Of a stretch of 64,000 bases of DNA, positions 8,820-15,197 are shown in pieces. The stretch's first letter is position 1, and every line of letters starts with the position of its first letter. The DNA is from Solibacillus isronensis (lineage in GTDB: Bacteria > Bacillota > Bacilli > Bacillales_A > Planococcaceae), in contig NZ_FVZN01000013.1 in assembly GCF_900168685.1 (NCBI RefSeq), forward strand, positions 248,001 through 312,000, in the 5' to 3' direction. The position numbers and the translations under genes are program-made. The notes below the pieces were generated by a model. That model worked only from the letters and a program-made list of their open reading frames with translations, did no database searches and had not been told where the DNA came from.

Positions 8820-9212
8820 ATATTAATCGATTACTTACAAATTATTCAGACGGATGGCGACTATGAGCATTCGAATATGGCGATGGGTAAAATCAGCCGC
8901 GCTTTAAAGCAAATGGCAAAGGAGTTTAACTGTCCGGTTGTTTGCCTGTCACAGCTCAACCGCAATGTTGAGGCGCGCAGCAATAAGCGACCATTAATGA
9001 GTGACTTACGTGATTCCGGCTCCATCGAACAAGATGCGGACGTCATTATTTTGCTGTACCGCAACTCGTATTATGAAACAGAAAAGACCGATTCTCCTGA
9101 TTTACTGGAATTCATCGTCGCGAAAAACCGCAACGGTCCGACTGATACAGCAAAAGCCATCTATAACAAAAAAACAGGACATATTTGGACAAGGAGCGAA
9201 GTGAATGCCTAA
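8820..9212 (+). pseudogene. C-terminal fragment of replicative DNA helicase DnaB (DnaC in Bacillus)
   Basis: The frame begins after a stop at 8817 with ILIDYLQIIQ, the Walker B region of DnaB. It runs through GKISRALKQMAKEFNCPVVC, LSQLNRNVEARSNKRP, SDLRDSGSIEQDADVIILLY and FIVAKNRNGPT to a normal-looking C-terminus. Only about 130 of ~450 residues remain; the N-terminal domain and Walker A are absent, so it cannot be a working helicase. It opens the patchwork of mobile DNA and may be the scar of an excised or rearranged phage or plasmid replication module. Confidence 0.85.
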
Positions 9213-9354
9213 AATGAGTGTCTATAACCTTCTATTGGGGATGATCAAACATGAGGAAAACTTCGGTGCTTACTGGATTTATCTTGCTTTAAAGAAAGGC
9301 TATTTACAAAAACTAACACTTCCTATACCTAGTATCTATTACTTCTCGGAGTAA
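9205..9354 (+). CDS. small hypothetical protein overlapping the DnaB fragment
   Basis: ATG 9205 overlaps the end of the DnaB fragment (GTGAATGCCTAA) and is preceded by AAGGAG. The 49-residue product (MPKMSVYNLLLGMIKHEENF, then GAYWIYLALKKGYL) is not recognised. Overlap with a strong ribosome binding site suggests an original operon partner of the helicase gene. It is short and may be a remnant itself. Confidence 0.4.
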   Translation: MPKMSVYNLLLGMIKHEENFGAYWIYLALKKGYLQKLTLPIPSIYYFSE

Positions 9355-9439
9355 TCTTATCTGTTGAAAAATAATCATTAAGTATCTAATGCCTACTTAA
9401 ATCATATACCTATACAATACGCATTATTTAATTAATTGA

Positions 9440-9485
9440 TTAATCGATTATAATCGATTATTATATATTCAAACAAGTAATCGAT
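9440..9485. repeat. cluster of ATCGAT palindromes left of an IS3 element
   Basis: TAATCGATTA occurs twice in tandem and ATCGAT a third time within about 45 bp, in AT-rich DNA just before the IS left end. This could be a binding or resolution site, or chance in AT-rich DNA. Confidence 0.35.
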
Positions 9486-9578
9486 AGAGGTGAGCGTAAT
9501 GAAGACCCCCTCTGTTAGGATAGATGTCGTACCGAGCTTACGTGGCATAGTAAAGTAAAAACACGGAGGTCGAGACAA

Positions 9579-10094
9579 ATGACAATGAAAAGAGAACGTA
9601 TCCGCTACACGGCTGAACAAAAAAAAGCCGTTGTTGCACGCATGATGCCACCACAAAACGAAGCGGTAGCGAAAATAAATGAGGAAACAGGCATTACAGA
9701 AGCCACCCTATATAAATGGCGCAAGGAAGCACGTGCAGCAGGTAGTGCAACACCTGGCAATGGTCAAACAAGCGACAAATGGAACAGCCATGATAAATTT
9801 TTAGTAGTAATGGAAACCTTCTCGATGAATGAAGCTGAGTTAGCGGAATATTGTCGTCGAAAAGGCTTATATCGTGAGCAGATCGAAGCGTGGAAAGAAG
9901 TTTGTCTTCAGGCAAATGGTCAGGCATTTGATCAGGCAAAGCAGTTGAATGGGCAATTAAAGGAAGAAAAGCAGCGGGCAAAGGCGTTGGAGAAGGACTT
10001 ACAGAAGAAAGAAAAGGCATTGGCAGAAGCGGCAGCCTTATTACTCCTTCGAAAAAAGGCCCAAGCGATTTGGGGGGACGACGAGGAAGAATGA
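9579..10094 (+). CDS. IS3-family transposase OrfA
   Basis: A 171-residue protein with an N-terminal helix-turn-helix (KAVVARMMPPQNEAVAKINE, then GITEATLYKWRKEAR) and a long charged coiled coil up to residue ~160. That is the usual OrfA layout: DNA binding plus oligomerisation. Near its end an AAAAAAG heptamer (10052-10058) is in the slippery phase (A AAA AAG), and OrfB lies in the -1 frame. A programmed frameshift producing the full OrfAB transposase is therefore expected. Confidence 0.85.
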   Translation: MTMKRERIRYTAEQKKAVVARMMPPQNEAVAKINEETGITEATLYKWRKEARAAGSATPGNGQTSDKWNSHDKFLVVMETFSMNEAELAEYCRRKGLYREQIEAWKEVCLQANGQAFDQAKQLNGQLKEEKQRAKALEKDLQKKEKALAEAAALLLLRKKAQAIWGDDEEE

Positions 10095-11131
10095 CCTGCC
10101 CGTCAAATCGCAAACTCGCAGTAGAATTGATTCAAGAAGCGAACCGAAACGGGGCGCGATTGGCAAAAGCATGTGAAGAATTGCATATTAGTGTTCGCAC
10201 GTATGAACGTTGGGTAAAGGACGGGGAAATCCAGTGGGACCAACGCCCTATCGCTAAGCGTCCCCTACCGAAAAATAAGCTGTCCGAAGAAGAACGAACA
10301 GAGATTTTAACCGTTGTGAAGCAGGATGAATATGCCGATTTACCACCAACACAAATTGTCCCAAAGTTAGCCGATCAAGGAACGTACATCGCTTCAGAAT
10401 CAACATTTTACCGTGTATTACGCGAAGAAAAGATGCAAAATCACCGAGGCTTTAGTCAAAAACCGACGAAGCGGGTACCGGAAAGTCATCTTGCTGTGGC
10501 ACCGAATCAAGTATGGACATGGGACATTACGTGGTTAGCAGGACCTGTGAAAGGTATGTTTTATCGTCTTTATTTAATCATTGATTTATTTAGTCGCAAG
10601 GTTGTCGGCTGGGAGGTTTGGGAAACCGAAGAAGCAAACTATGCGGAGCAACTGGTGCAAAAAGCGGTACTGAATGAAAAAATTCAAGGTGCACCACTCG
10701 TCCTTCATTCGGATAATGGCAGCCCGATGAAAGCCTCCACTTTTCAAGGGTTTCTGGAGAAAATGGGCATTCAAAGCTCGTATTCAAGACCACGTGTCAG
10801 CAACGATAATCCCTATTCAGAAGCGATGTTTCGGACGTTGAAATACCGCCCTGATTTCCCGCGAAAAGGGTTTAAGTCCGTAGTGGAAGCACGTGCTTGG
10901 GCATTAAAATTTGTCCGCTGGTACAACGAAGTACATTTACATAGCGCCTTGAAATTTGTGACGCCGGTGCAGTGCCATACTGGTAAACATATCGGAATTT
11001 TAGAGAAAAGAAAATTAGTGTATGAAGAAGCCAAACAAAAGCATCCAGAACGTTGGGCTGGGCAGACACGCAATTGGTCAGCGCAACAACAAGTCGCACT
11101 GAATCCGATAAAAGAAGTCGTTCAGGAATAA
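10070..11131 (+). CDS. IS3-family transposase OrfB (DDE integrase)
   Basis: A 353-residue frame overlapping OrfA by 25 bases in the -1 frame. It starts with a second helix-turn-helix (RLAKACEELHISVRTYERWV). The rve integrase core follows with its catalytic triad visible: WTWDITWLAG (Asp), LHSDNGSPMK (Asp) and NPYSEAMFRTLKYRP (Glu). It catalyses cut-and-paste of the element, normally as the OrfAB fusion made by the slippery AAAAAAG upstream. The frame appears intact, so the element may still be active. Confidence 0.9.
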   Translation: MGGRRGRMTCPSNRKLAVELIQEANRNGARLAKACEELHISVRTYERWVKDGEIQWDQRPIAKRPLPKNKLSEEERTEILTVVKQDEYADLPPTQIVPKLADQGTYIASESTFYRVLREEKMQNHRGFSQKPTKRVPESHLAVAPNQVWTWDITWLAGPVKGMFYRLYLIIDLFSRKVVGWEVWETEEANYAEQLVQKAVLNEKIQGAPLVLHSDNGSPMKASTFQGFLEKMGIQSSYSRPRVSNDNPYSEAMFRTLKYRPDFPRKGFKSVVEARAWALKFVRWYNEVHLHSALKFVTPVQCHTGKHIGILEKRKLVYEEAKQKHPERWAGQTRNWSAQQQVALNPIKEVVQE

Positions 11132-11146
11132 AAAATCCCCCTTTTC

Positions 11147-11197
11147 CCTGTTGAAGTTCAATGGAAAGCGATTTTCTTTCCATTGAACTTCAACAGG
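11147..11197. terminator. 22-bp perfect hairpin after OrfB
   Basis: CCTGTTGAAGTTCAATGGAAAG-type arms of 22 bp pair perfectly around the 7-base loop CGATTTT. It lies 16 bases after the OrfB stop inside the element. There is no clear T-run after it, so it may be a terminator, an antisense-RNA barrier, or a DNA structure used in transposition. Confidence 0.6.
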
Positions 11198-11302
11198 ACA
11201 GCAAGCACAGCGCGCTAGCTTCGATTGAATTGGGGATTTGATTGGAACGAATAGGAGTTTAGTAGAAAAGTAAAATAGCTCGATGCGACAACTATATTGA
11301 CA

Positions 11303-11434
11303 AACACCGCCATCCAGACTCTAACATATTCCATGTATTTTCATAAATTGTAGTGAATTGTCAGAATTGTTTGTGCACCCGGTGCGTGAAATAAAAACTC
11401 CCCTGCGACGTTTAGTCAACTAATTAAAGTAAAA
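11303..11434. other. short intergenic stretch between two IS elements
   Basis: No gene seen. Sequence between the first IS3 element and the hairpin that begins the palindrome array. Confidence 0.4.
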
Positions 11435-11492
11435 AGCAGCCAAGAATGTGTATTAGTCTTAGCTGCTGAATCGAACGTTCCCAAGCTATGAT
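11435..11492. repeat. cassette site 1, left part (hairpin + palindrome arm), split by an IS
   Basis: A hairpin (AGCAGCCAAGA ... TCTTAGCTGCT, 11435-11467) is followed after six bases by AACGTTCCCAA (11474-11484) and the spacer GCTATGAT. The matching arm TTGGGAACGTT is now at 12939-12949, beyond the IS150-like element that inserted into the spacer with a GAT duplication. Removing the IS restores a perfect 11-8-11 palindrome like four others nearby. Confidence 0.85.
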
Positions 11493-11544
11493 TGAACTGC
11501 ACCCCATTTGTTAGACACATCTAACAAGGAGGTGCCGTTTTTTT

Positions 11545-12057
11545 ATGGCTAAAATGAGTGCAGAAGAAAAATTAGCAGCGGTTCAAAGATATGTAAATGG
11601 AAAAGAAAGTTCAAGGAAAGTAGCGGCTGATATAGGGGTATCCCATCGTTACCTATTAACTTGGGTGAAACAATATGAACATAACGGTGTAGAGGCCTTT
11701 GTAAAACGATATACAAATTACACGAAGCAGTTTAAACTAGACGTACTTAACTACATGACTGAACACGGTACGTCCTTATACGAAACCGCTGCTATTTTTA
11801 AAATAGCGGCTGCTTCAACGATACGAAATTGGAAAAAACAATTCGAAGCACAAGGAAAGGATGCCCTTCAGCCAAAGAAAAAGGGGCGTCTATCCATGAA
11901 AAAAGAAACGGCTAAACAATCTAAGAAAACACCAGTAGAAGGCTCTACTCAAGCACTCCAAGCTCGCATTAAACAGCTTGAAATGGAAAACGAGTATTTA
12001 AAAAAGTTGAATGCCTTAGTTCAAGCCAAAGAAAAATCACCACGAAAGACAAAGTAA
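11545..12057 (+). CDS. IS150-like transposase OrfA
   Basis: A 170-residue protein with two helix-turn-helix units (EKLAAVQRYVNGKESSRKVA, then ADIGVSHRYLLTWVKQYE; and LYETAAIFKIAAASTIRNWK) and a C-terminal leucine-zipper-like stretch (QARIKQLEMENEYLKKLNAL). It starts 12 bases after AAGGAGGTG. An A AAA AAG slippery heptamer at 12000-12006 lies just before the end, with the downstream frame open in -1, which supports a fused OrfAB product. Confidence 0.88.
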   Translation: MAKMSAEEKLAAVQRYVNGKESSRKVAADIGVSHRYLLTWVKQYEHNGVEAFVKRYTNYTKQFKLDVLNYMTEHGTSLYETAAIFKIAAASTIRNWKKQFEAQGKDALQPKKKGRLSMKKETAKQSKKTPVEGSTQALQARIKQLEMENEYLKKLNALVQAKEKSPRKTK

Positions 12058-12089
12058 AAGTCATTTGTGAATTAAGGCATAAATATTCG

Positions 12090-12902
12090 GTGAAAGCACT
12101 TGTGGCATTCGCAGAAATTAAACGCAGTACGTACTACGATATAGTGAAGAAGATGAATCGACCCGATCTGAACGCTGATTTAAAGGTCGAAATTCAAGCG
12201 ATTTACGATGAACATGAAGGTCGTTATGGTTATCGTCGTATTCGTGATGAGTTAGCGAATCGTGGGCAAAAAGTGAATCATAAGAAGGTTCAACGCATCA
12301 TGAAAGAGCTAGGTTTAAAGTGCTTAGTACGTATGAAAAAATATAAATCGTATAAAGGCACAGTCGGTAAAATTGCGCCAAATATTTTAAATCGTAATTT
12401 TACGGCAGAGGCTCCAAATGAAAAATGGGTAACCGATATTACAGAGTTTAAATTATTCGGAGAAAAGCTTTATTTATCACCTGTTTTAGATCTATTTAAT
12501 GGTGAAATTATTACCTATACAATTGGTTCAAGGCCGACCTTTTCCCTTGTTTCAGACATGTTAGAAAAGGCGTTAGAATGCTTACCAGAAGACCACCAGC
12601 TATTAATGCATTCCGATCAAGGCTGGCATTATCAAATGAAACAATATCGACACAGTCTTGAAACAAGAGGCATTGTGCAAAGTATGTCTCGTAAAGGTAA
12701 CTGTTACGATAACTCCGTGATGGAGAATTTCTTTGGCATCATGAAATCTGAATTTCTCTATTTAAAGGAATTTGAAAATATCGAGCAATTCAAAAGAGAA
12801 CTAGAAAAATATATCAACTACTACAATACCAAACGGATTAAGGCAAAATTAAAAGGTATGAGCCCGATACAATATCGAACTCATGCCCAAATGGCTGCCT
12901 GA
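12090..12902 (+). CDS. IS150-like transposase OrfB (DDE integrase)
   Basis: A 270-residue HTH_21 plus rve core: GRYGYRRIRDELANRG, KKVQRIMKELGLKC, KWVTDITEFKLF (Asp), LMHSDQGWHYQ (Asp) and GNCYDNSVMENFFGIMKSE (Glu). The frame is open upstream of the ATG back to the frameshift site at 12000, so translation probably begins by -1 slippage from OrfA. The reading frame is uninterrupted. Confidence 0.9.
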   Translation: MKALVAFAEIKRSTYYDIVKKMNRPDLNADLKVEIQAIYDEHEGRYGYRRIRDELANRGQKVNHKKVQRIMKELGLKCLVRMKKYKSYKGTVGKIAPNILNRNFTAEAPNEKWVTDITEFKLFGEKLYLSPVLDLFNGEIITYTIGSRPTFSLVSDMLEKALECLPEDHQLLMHSDQGWHYQMKQYRHSLETRGIVQSMSRKGNCYDNSVMENFFGIMKSEFLYLKEFENIEQFKRELEKYINYYNTKRIKAKLKGMSPIQYRTHAQMAA

Positions 12903-12935
12903 AATTACCGTGTCTAACTTTTAGGGGTCACTTCA

Positions 12936-12949
12936 GATTTGGGAACGTT
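12936..12949. repeat. cassette site 1, right part
   Basis: Duplicated GAT followed by TTGGGAACGTT, the second arm of site 1. It lies 33 bp after the stop of the 192-residue gene, which is read toward it on the minus strand. Confidence 0.85.
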
Positions 12950-12981
12950 ATTTTGTATAGAGTTGTATAGCCTTTACTAAC

Positions 12982-13560
12982 TTAATAAATGGATAACTCT
13001 AATTTTTGAATTATTTCTTTGTAATTCAAAATACAATCATTAACTGATAGAATTGCAAAATACGGAGTTGGTTTTAAATCAGCCAATAAACATTCATCAT
13101 AAATAATACTAATATTCAATTCTTTTTGAGGTTTCACTTTTTTTTCTAATAGGAAGCTTGATAATTCCGCATAAATTTTCTGTCCCTTTTCATCAACGGA
13201 CCGCTCAACTGAAAATCGCCCAGCAAAGCTTGCCCACCATACCTCAAAGGATTTGTATATTTCGTTAAATGCATGTAATGTATCATCTTGCTCAACAAAT
13301 AACCTGTGATAAAATACGTATTTATCTTCAATGAAAATATGTGCATCATCTAATCGCTGTTCAGAAATCCGTTTCGATATTTCACCCCACAGCTCTCTAT
13401 ACTGCATTTCAAAATCTTCTCGAAAGCCATATTTTATTGGGATGTAAGGGAATTTCAAATCATCTCTAGTCTGACCCTGATTTAAGAATATATTTTGAAT
13501 ATAAACTAAAAAATTTAACGAATAAGAGGCTTCTGTCACCATTAATAATGTATTTTTCAT
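12982..13560 (-). CDS. hypothetical cassette protein
   Basis: About 192 residues with no family I recognise. It begins MKNTLLMVTEASYSLNFLVY and is rich in aromatic residues (VWWASFAGRF, YVFYHRLFVEQ). There is no clear signal peptide or membrane helix. ATG 13560 follows AGGGGG by a good spacing, so it looks expressed. It lies between palindromic sites 1 and 2, one gene per site, like a gene cassette. No phage or toxin hallmark is visible. Confidence 0.65.
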   Translation of the reverse strand: MKNTLLMVTEASYSLNFLVYIQNIFLNQGQTRDDLKFPYIPIKYGFREDFEMQYRELWGEISKRISEQRLDDAHIFIEDKYVFYHRLFVEQDDTLHAFNEIYKSFEVWWASFAGRFSVERSVDEKGQKIYAELSSFLLEKKVKPQKELNISIIYDECLLADLKPTPYFAILSVNDCILNYKEIIQKLELSIY

Positions 13561-13612
13561 TTAATCCCCCTAATTTATCTAACTTTAAGTATTACAATAA
13601 GATGAAGATTAT

Positions 13613-13684
13613 ACAGCGACAACCACTGTTAAATCAGTAGTTGTCGCTGTTTGAAATGTTACCAAGCTTTGATTTGGGAACGTT
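13613..13684. repeat. cassette site 2 (hairpin + 11-8-11 palindrome)
   Basis: Hairpin ACAGCGACAACCACTG ... CAGTAGTTGTCGCTGT (13613-13650), four bases TTGA, then AATGTTACCAA-GCTTTGAT-TTGGGAACGTT (13655-13684). It lies 48 bp after the stop of the HAD gene on the minus strand. Hairpin and palindrome are nearly repeated at site 5. Confidence 0.85.
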
Positions 13685-13731
13685 TTATGAATAGCTTTGT
13701 ATAAAGTATTATGATTTAATATTTTATTGAG

Positions 13732-14412
13732 TTATTTATTATCCAAGTAATCTAATAGTCTACCCAAAGAATCGATCTTGGCATATGGATTTATTGCGGT
13801 ATCATTCTTTGCCATATGTGGATTGAACCATATACCTTTTATGTTTGCATTTTGACAACCCATAATATCCTTTTCTAGGTCATCTCCAACGAATAAGGTT
13901 TCTTCTGGTTGTACATTAAGCTTATTTAATGCTAATTCAAATATACGTCTGTCGGGTTTGCTAAATCCTACTTCTTCGGAAATAAGTATTATATCAAAAC
14001 AACTGTTTAAATTAGTATTAATTATTTTAGCATTCTGCCTCTGAGTTAAGCCGTTCGTGATAATTGCAACTTTTACGTGTGTTTTTATAGTATTTACAAT
14101 CTTTATAGTATCTTGTTTTATAGAAAAACAATTTGGGAAATTATTATTCCAAAAATCTTGAATATCATTGCTGGGCAATCTATGTTTAGGTGGAAATTCA
14201 TCAAAAAATGATTCTAATACTTTGGTTTTATCGCTATAACCATACGCTCTCTTATCATATTCTTTGAATTTTTGTAGCATTTCGTTTTTGGTTGAATGGT
14301 TAACACCTTCATAACATTTTTCTGAAATCATAAAAAACATTTGATCCACTGCGTTATCCCTATCAAGCAAGGTATCATCTAAATCAAATATTATTGCCTT
14401 ATAACTTAGCAA
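13732..14412 (-). CDS. HAD-superfamily hydrolase (YjjG-like)
   Basis: A 226-residue haloacid-dehalogenase phosphatase with all four motifs: IIFDLDDTLLDRD (nucleophile and acid Asp), VAIITNGLTQRQN (motif II), EEVGFSKPDRRIF (Lys) and TLFVGDDLEKDIMGCQNA (acidic pair). The cap between motifs I and II is the helical type of the YjjG/YfnB group, which act on nucleoside monophosphates or sugar phosphates; the substrate cannot be read here. It starts with TTG 14412 after GGAGGG. It sits between sites 2 and 3 as a one-gene cassette. Confidence 0.88.
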   Translation of the reverse strand: MLSYKAIIFDLDDTLLDRDNAVDQMFFMISEKCYEGVNHSTKNEMLQKFKEYDKRAYGYSDKTKVLESFFDEFPPKHRLPSNDIQDFWNNNFPNCFSIKQDTIKIVNTIKTHVKVAIITNGLTQRQNAKIINTNLNSCFDIILISEEVGFSKPDRRIFELALNKLNVQPEETLFVGDDLEKDIMGCQNANIKGIWFNPHMAKNDTAINPYAKIDSLGRLLDYLDNK

Positions 14413-14447
14413 TTAACTTCCCTCCCTTATGTTTTCTTAGATTGAAC

Positions 14448-14477
14448 AAGGATACCAAAGTGTCATTTGGGAACGTT
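14448..14477. repeat. cassette site 3 (11-8-11 palindrome)
   Basis: AAGGATACCAA-AGTGTCAT-TTGGGAACGTT. The right arm is identical to sites 1, 2 and 5; the left arm is degenerate and no hairpin precedes it. It lies 23 bp after the stop of the 126-residue gene. Confidence 0.8.
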
Positions 14478-14499
14478 ATTAAATAAAGAAATGTATATT

Positions 14500-14880
14500 T
14501 TATTCGTCAAATTTCATTGGAATATCAACTAATGAATAATCACCCGTCCATTTTTGTGTTGTGATAATCAAATCCTCACCTTGTTTTTCAAAGAAGAGTC
14601 CACTTCCATCTTTTCGTTTGAATACCCATTCTTTTGGGCTCAACATATCTATGATTATTTCATCAACAATAGATTGATTTTGCTCGTTTACTATGTACCA
14701 TTCTTTCCCGTTTTCACTAGTTAATTTAATGATTTTTTCGTCAGATTTATTTAGTTTTTCAATCACTTCTTTTTTGCTTATAGTTTCTATTGGTAACGGA
14801 GGGTAATAAAGTTTGTTGTAAAATACAAATGCTCCAGCCAATACTACGATTAGTCCGAATGTTATTAATAATCTCTTCAT
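14500..14880 (-). CDS. hypothetical membrane-anchored or secreted protein
   Basis: About 126 residues: one N-terminal hydrophobic segment (LLITFGLIVVLAGAFVFY, residues 4-21) that could be a signal anchor, then a soluble, charged domain. It has no Cys after the hydrophobic segment, so it is not a lipoprotein. ATG 14880 follows AGGTGG. The family is unknown to me. It is bracketed by sites 3 and 4. Confidence 0.65.
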   Translation of the reverse strand: MKRLLITFGLIVVLAGAFVFYNKLYYPPLPIETISKKEVIEKLNKSDEKIIKLTSENGKEWYIVNEQNQSIVDEIIIDMLSPKEWVFKRKDGSGLFFEKQGEDLIITTQKWTGDYSLVDIPMKFDE

Positions 14881-14945
14881 AAGTCACCACCTTTTAAACA
14901 GTTATATAAGCTATATTCGATTTAACATTCTAATGTCCTTTTAAA

Positions 14946-14975
14946 ATCGTTCCCAAAGCGACGTTTGGTAACATT
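14946..14975. repeat. cassette site 4, in inverted orientation
   Basis: ATCGTTCCCAA-AGCGACGT-TTGGTAACATT; its reverse complement begins AATGTTACCAA like site 2. It is the only site in the opposite orientation. Between it and site 5 is about 110 bp with no gene, as if a cassette had been lost. Confidence 0.8.
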
Positions 14976-15082
14976 TTATTTGAGATTCTATTTATATGTT
15001 ACAGCCATTCAGAACAGGTGGATTGAACAGTCCTCTTTAAAATAATTTTTCATAGCGTCTCAAGGGATTATTTTCTATAAAA

Positions 15083-15154
15083 ACAGCGACAAACAATGAT
15101 TTAACAGTGTTTGTCGCTGTTTGAAGTGCTACCAAAATTTCATTTGGGAACGTT
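15083..15154. repeat. cassette site 5 (hairpin + 11-8-11 palindrome)
   Basis: Hairpin ACAGCGACAAACA ... GTGTTTGTCGCTGT (15083-15120), TTGA, then AGTGCTACCAA-AATTTCAT-TTGGGAACGTT (15125-15154). It lies 44 bp after the cadA stop on the minus strand and closely resembles site 2. Confidence 0.85.
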
Positions 15155-15197
15155 ATAGTTTTATTTTGTATACTTTATAAATTTTTGAACTTAATTT

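Larger units (their letters stand above)
9513..11302 (+). mobile_element. IS3-family insertion sequence (~1.79 kb)
   Basis: Two overlapping transposase frames are bounded by imperfect terminal inverted repeats. The left end reads TGTTAGGATAGATGTCG and continues through TACCGAGCT. The right end read inward is TGTCAATATAGTTGTCG through CATCGAGCT, about 20 of 26 matching. Both start with TGT. No matching target duplication is obvious at these boundaries, so the exact ends, or later rearrangement, remain open. Confidence 0.75.
11493..12935 (+). mobile_element. IS3-family (IS150-like) insertion sequence, 1443 bp
   Basis: Terminal inverted repeats TGAACTGCACCCCATTTG (left) and, read inward, TGAAGTGACCCCTAAAAG (right), both continuing to TTAGACAC. 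A 3-bp target duplication GAT (11490-11492 and 12936-12938) is intact. Two transposase frames lie inside. The insertion split a 30-bp palindrome of the cassette array, so it is younger than that array. Confidence 0.92.

Noticed and set aside
11435-15154. Integron attC array
   Set aside because: No integron integrase and no RYYYAAC/GTTRRRY core sites; the palindromes are symmetric 11-8-11 sites, unlike attC.
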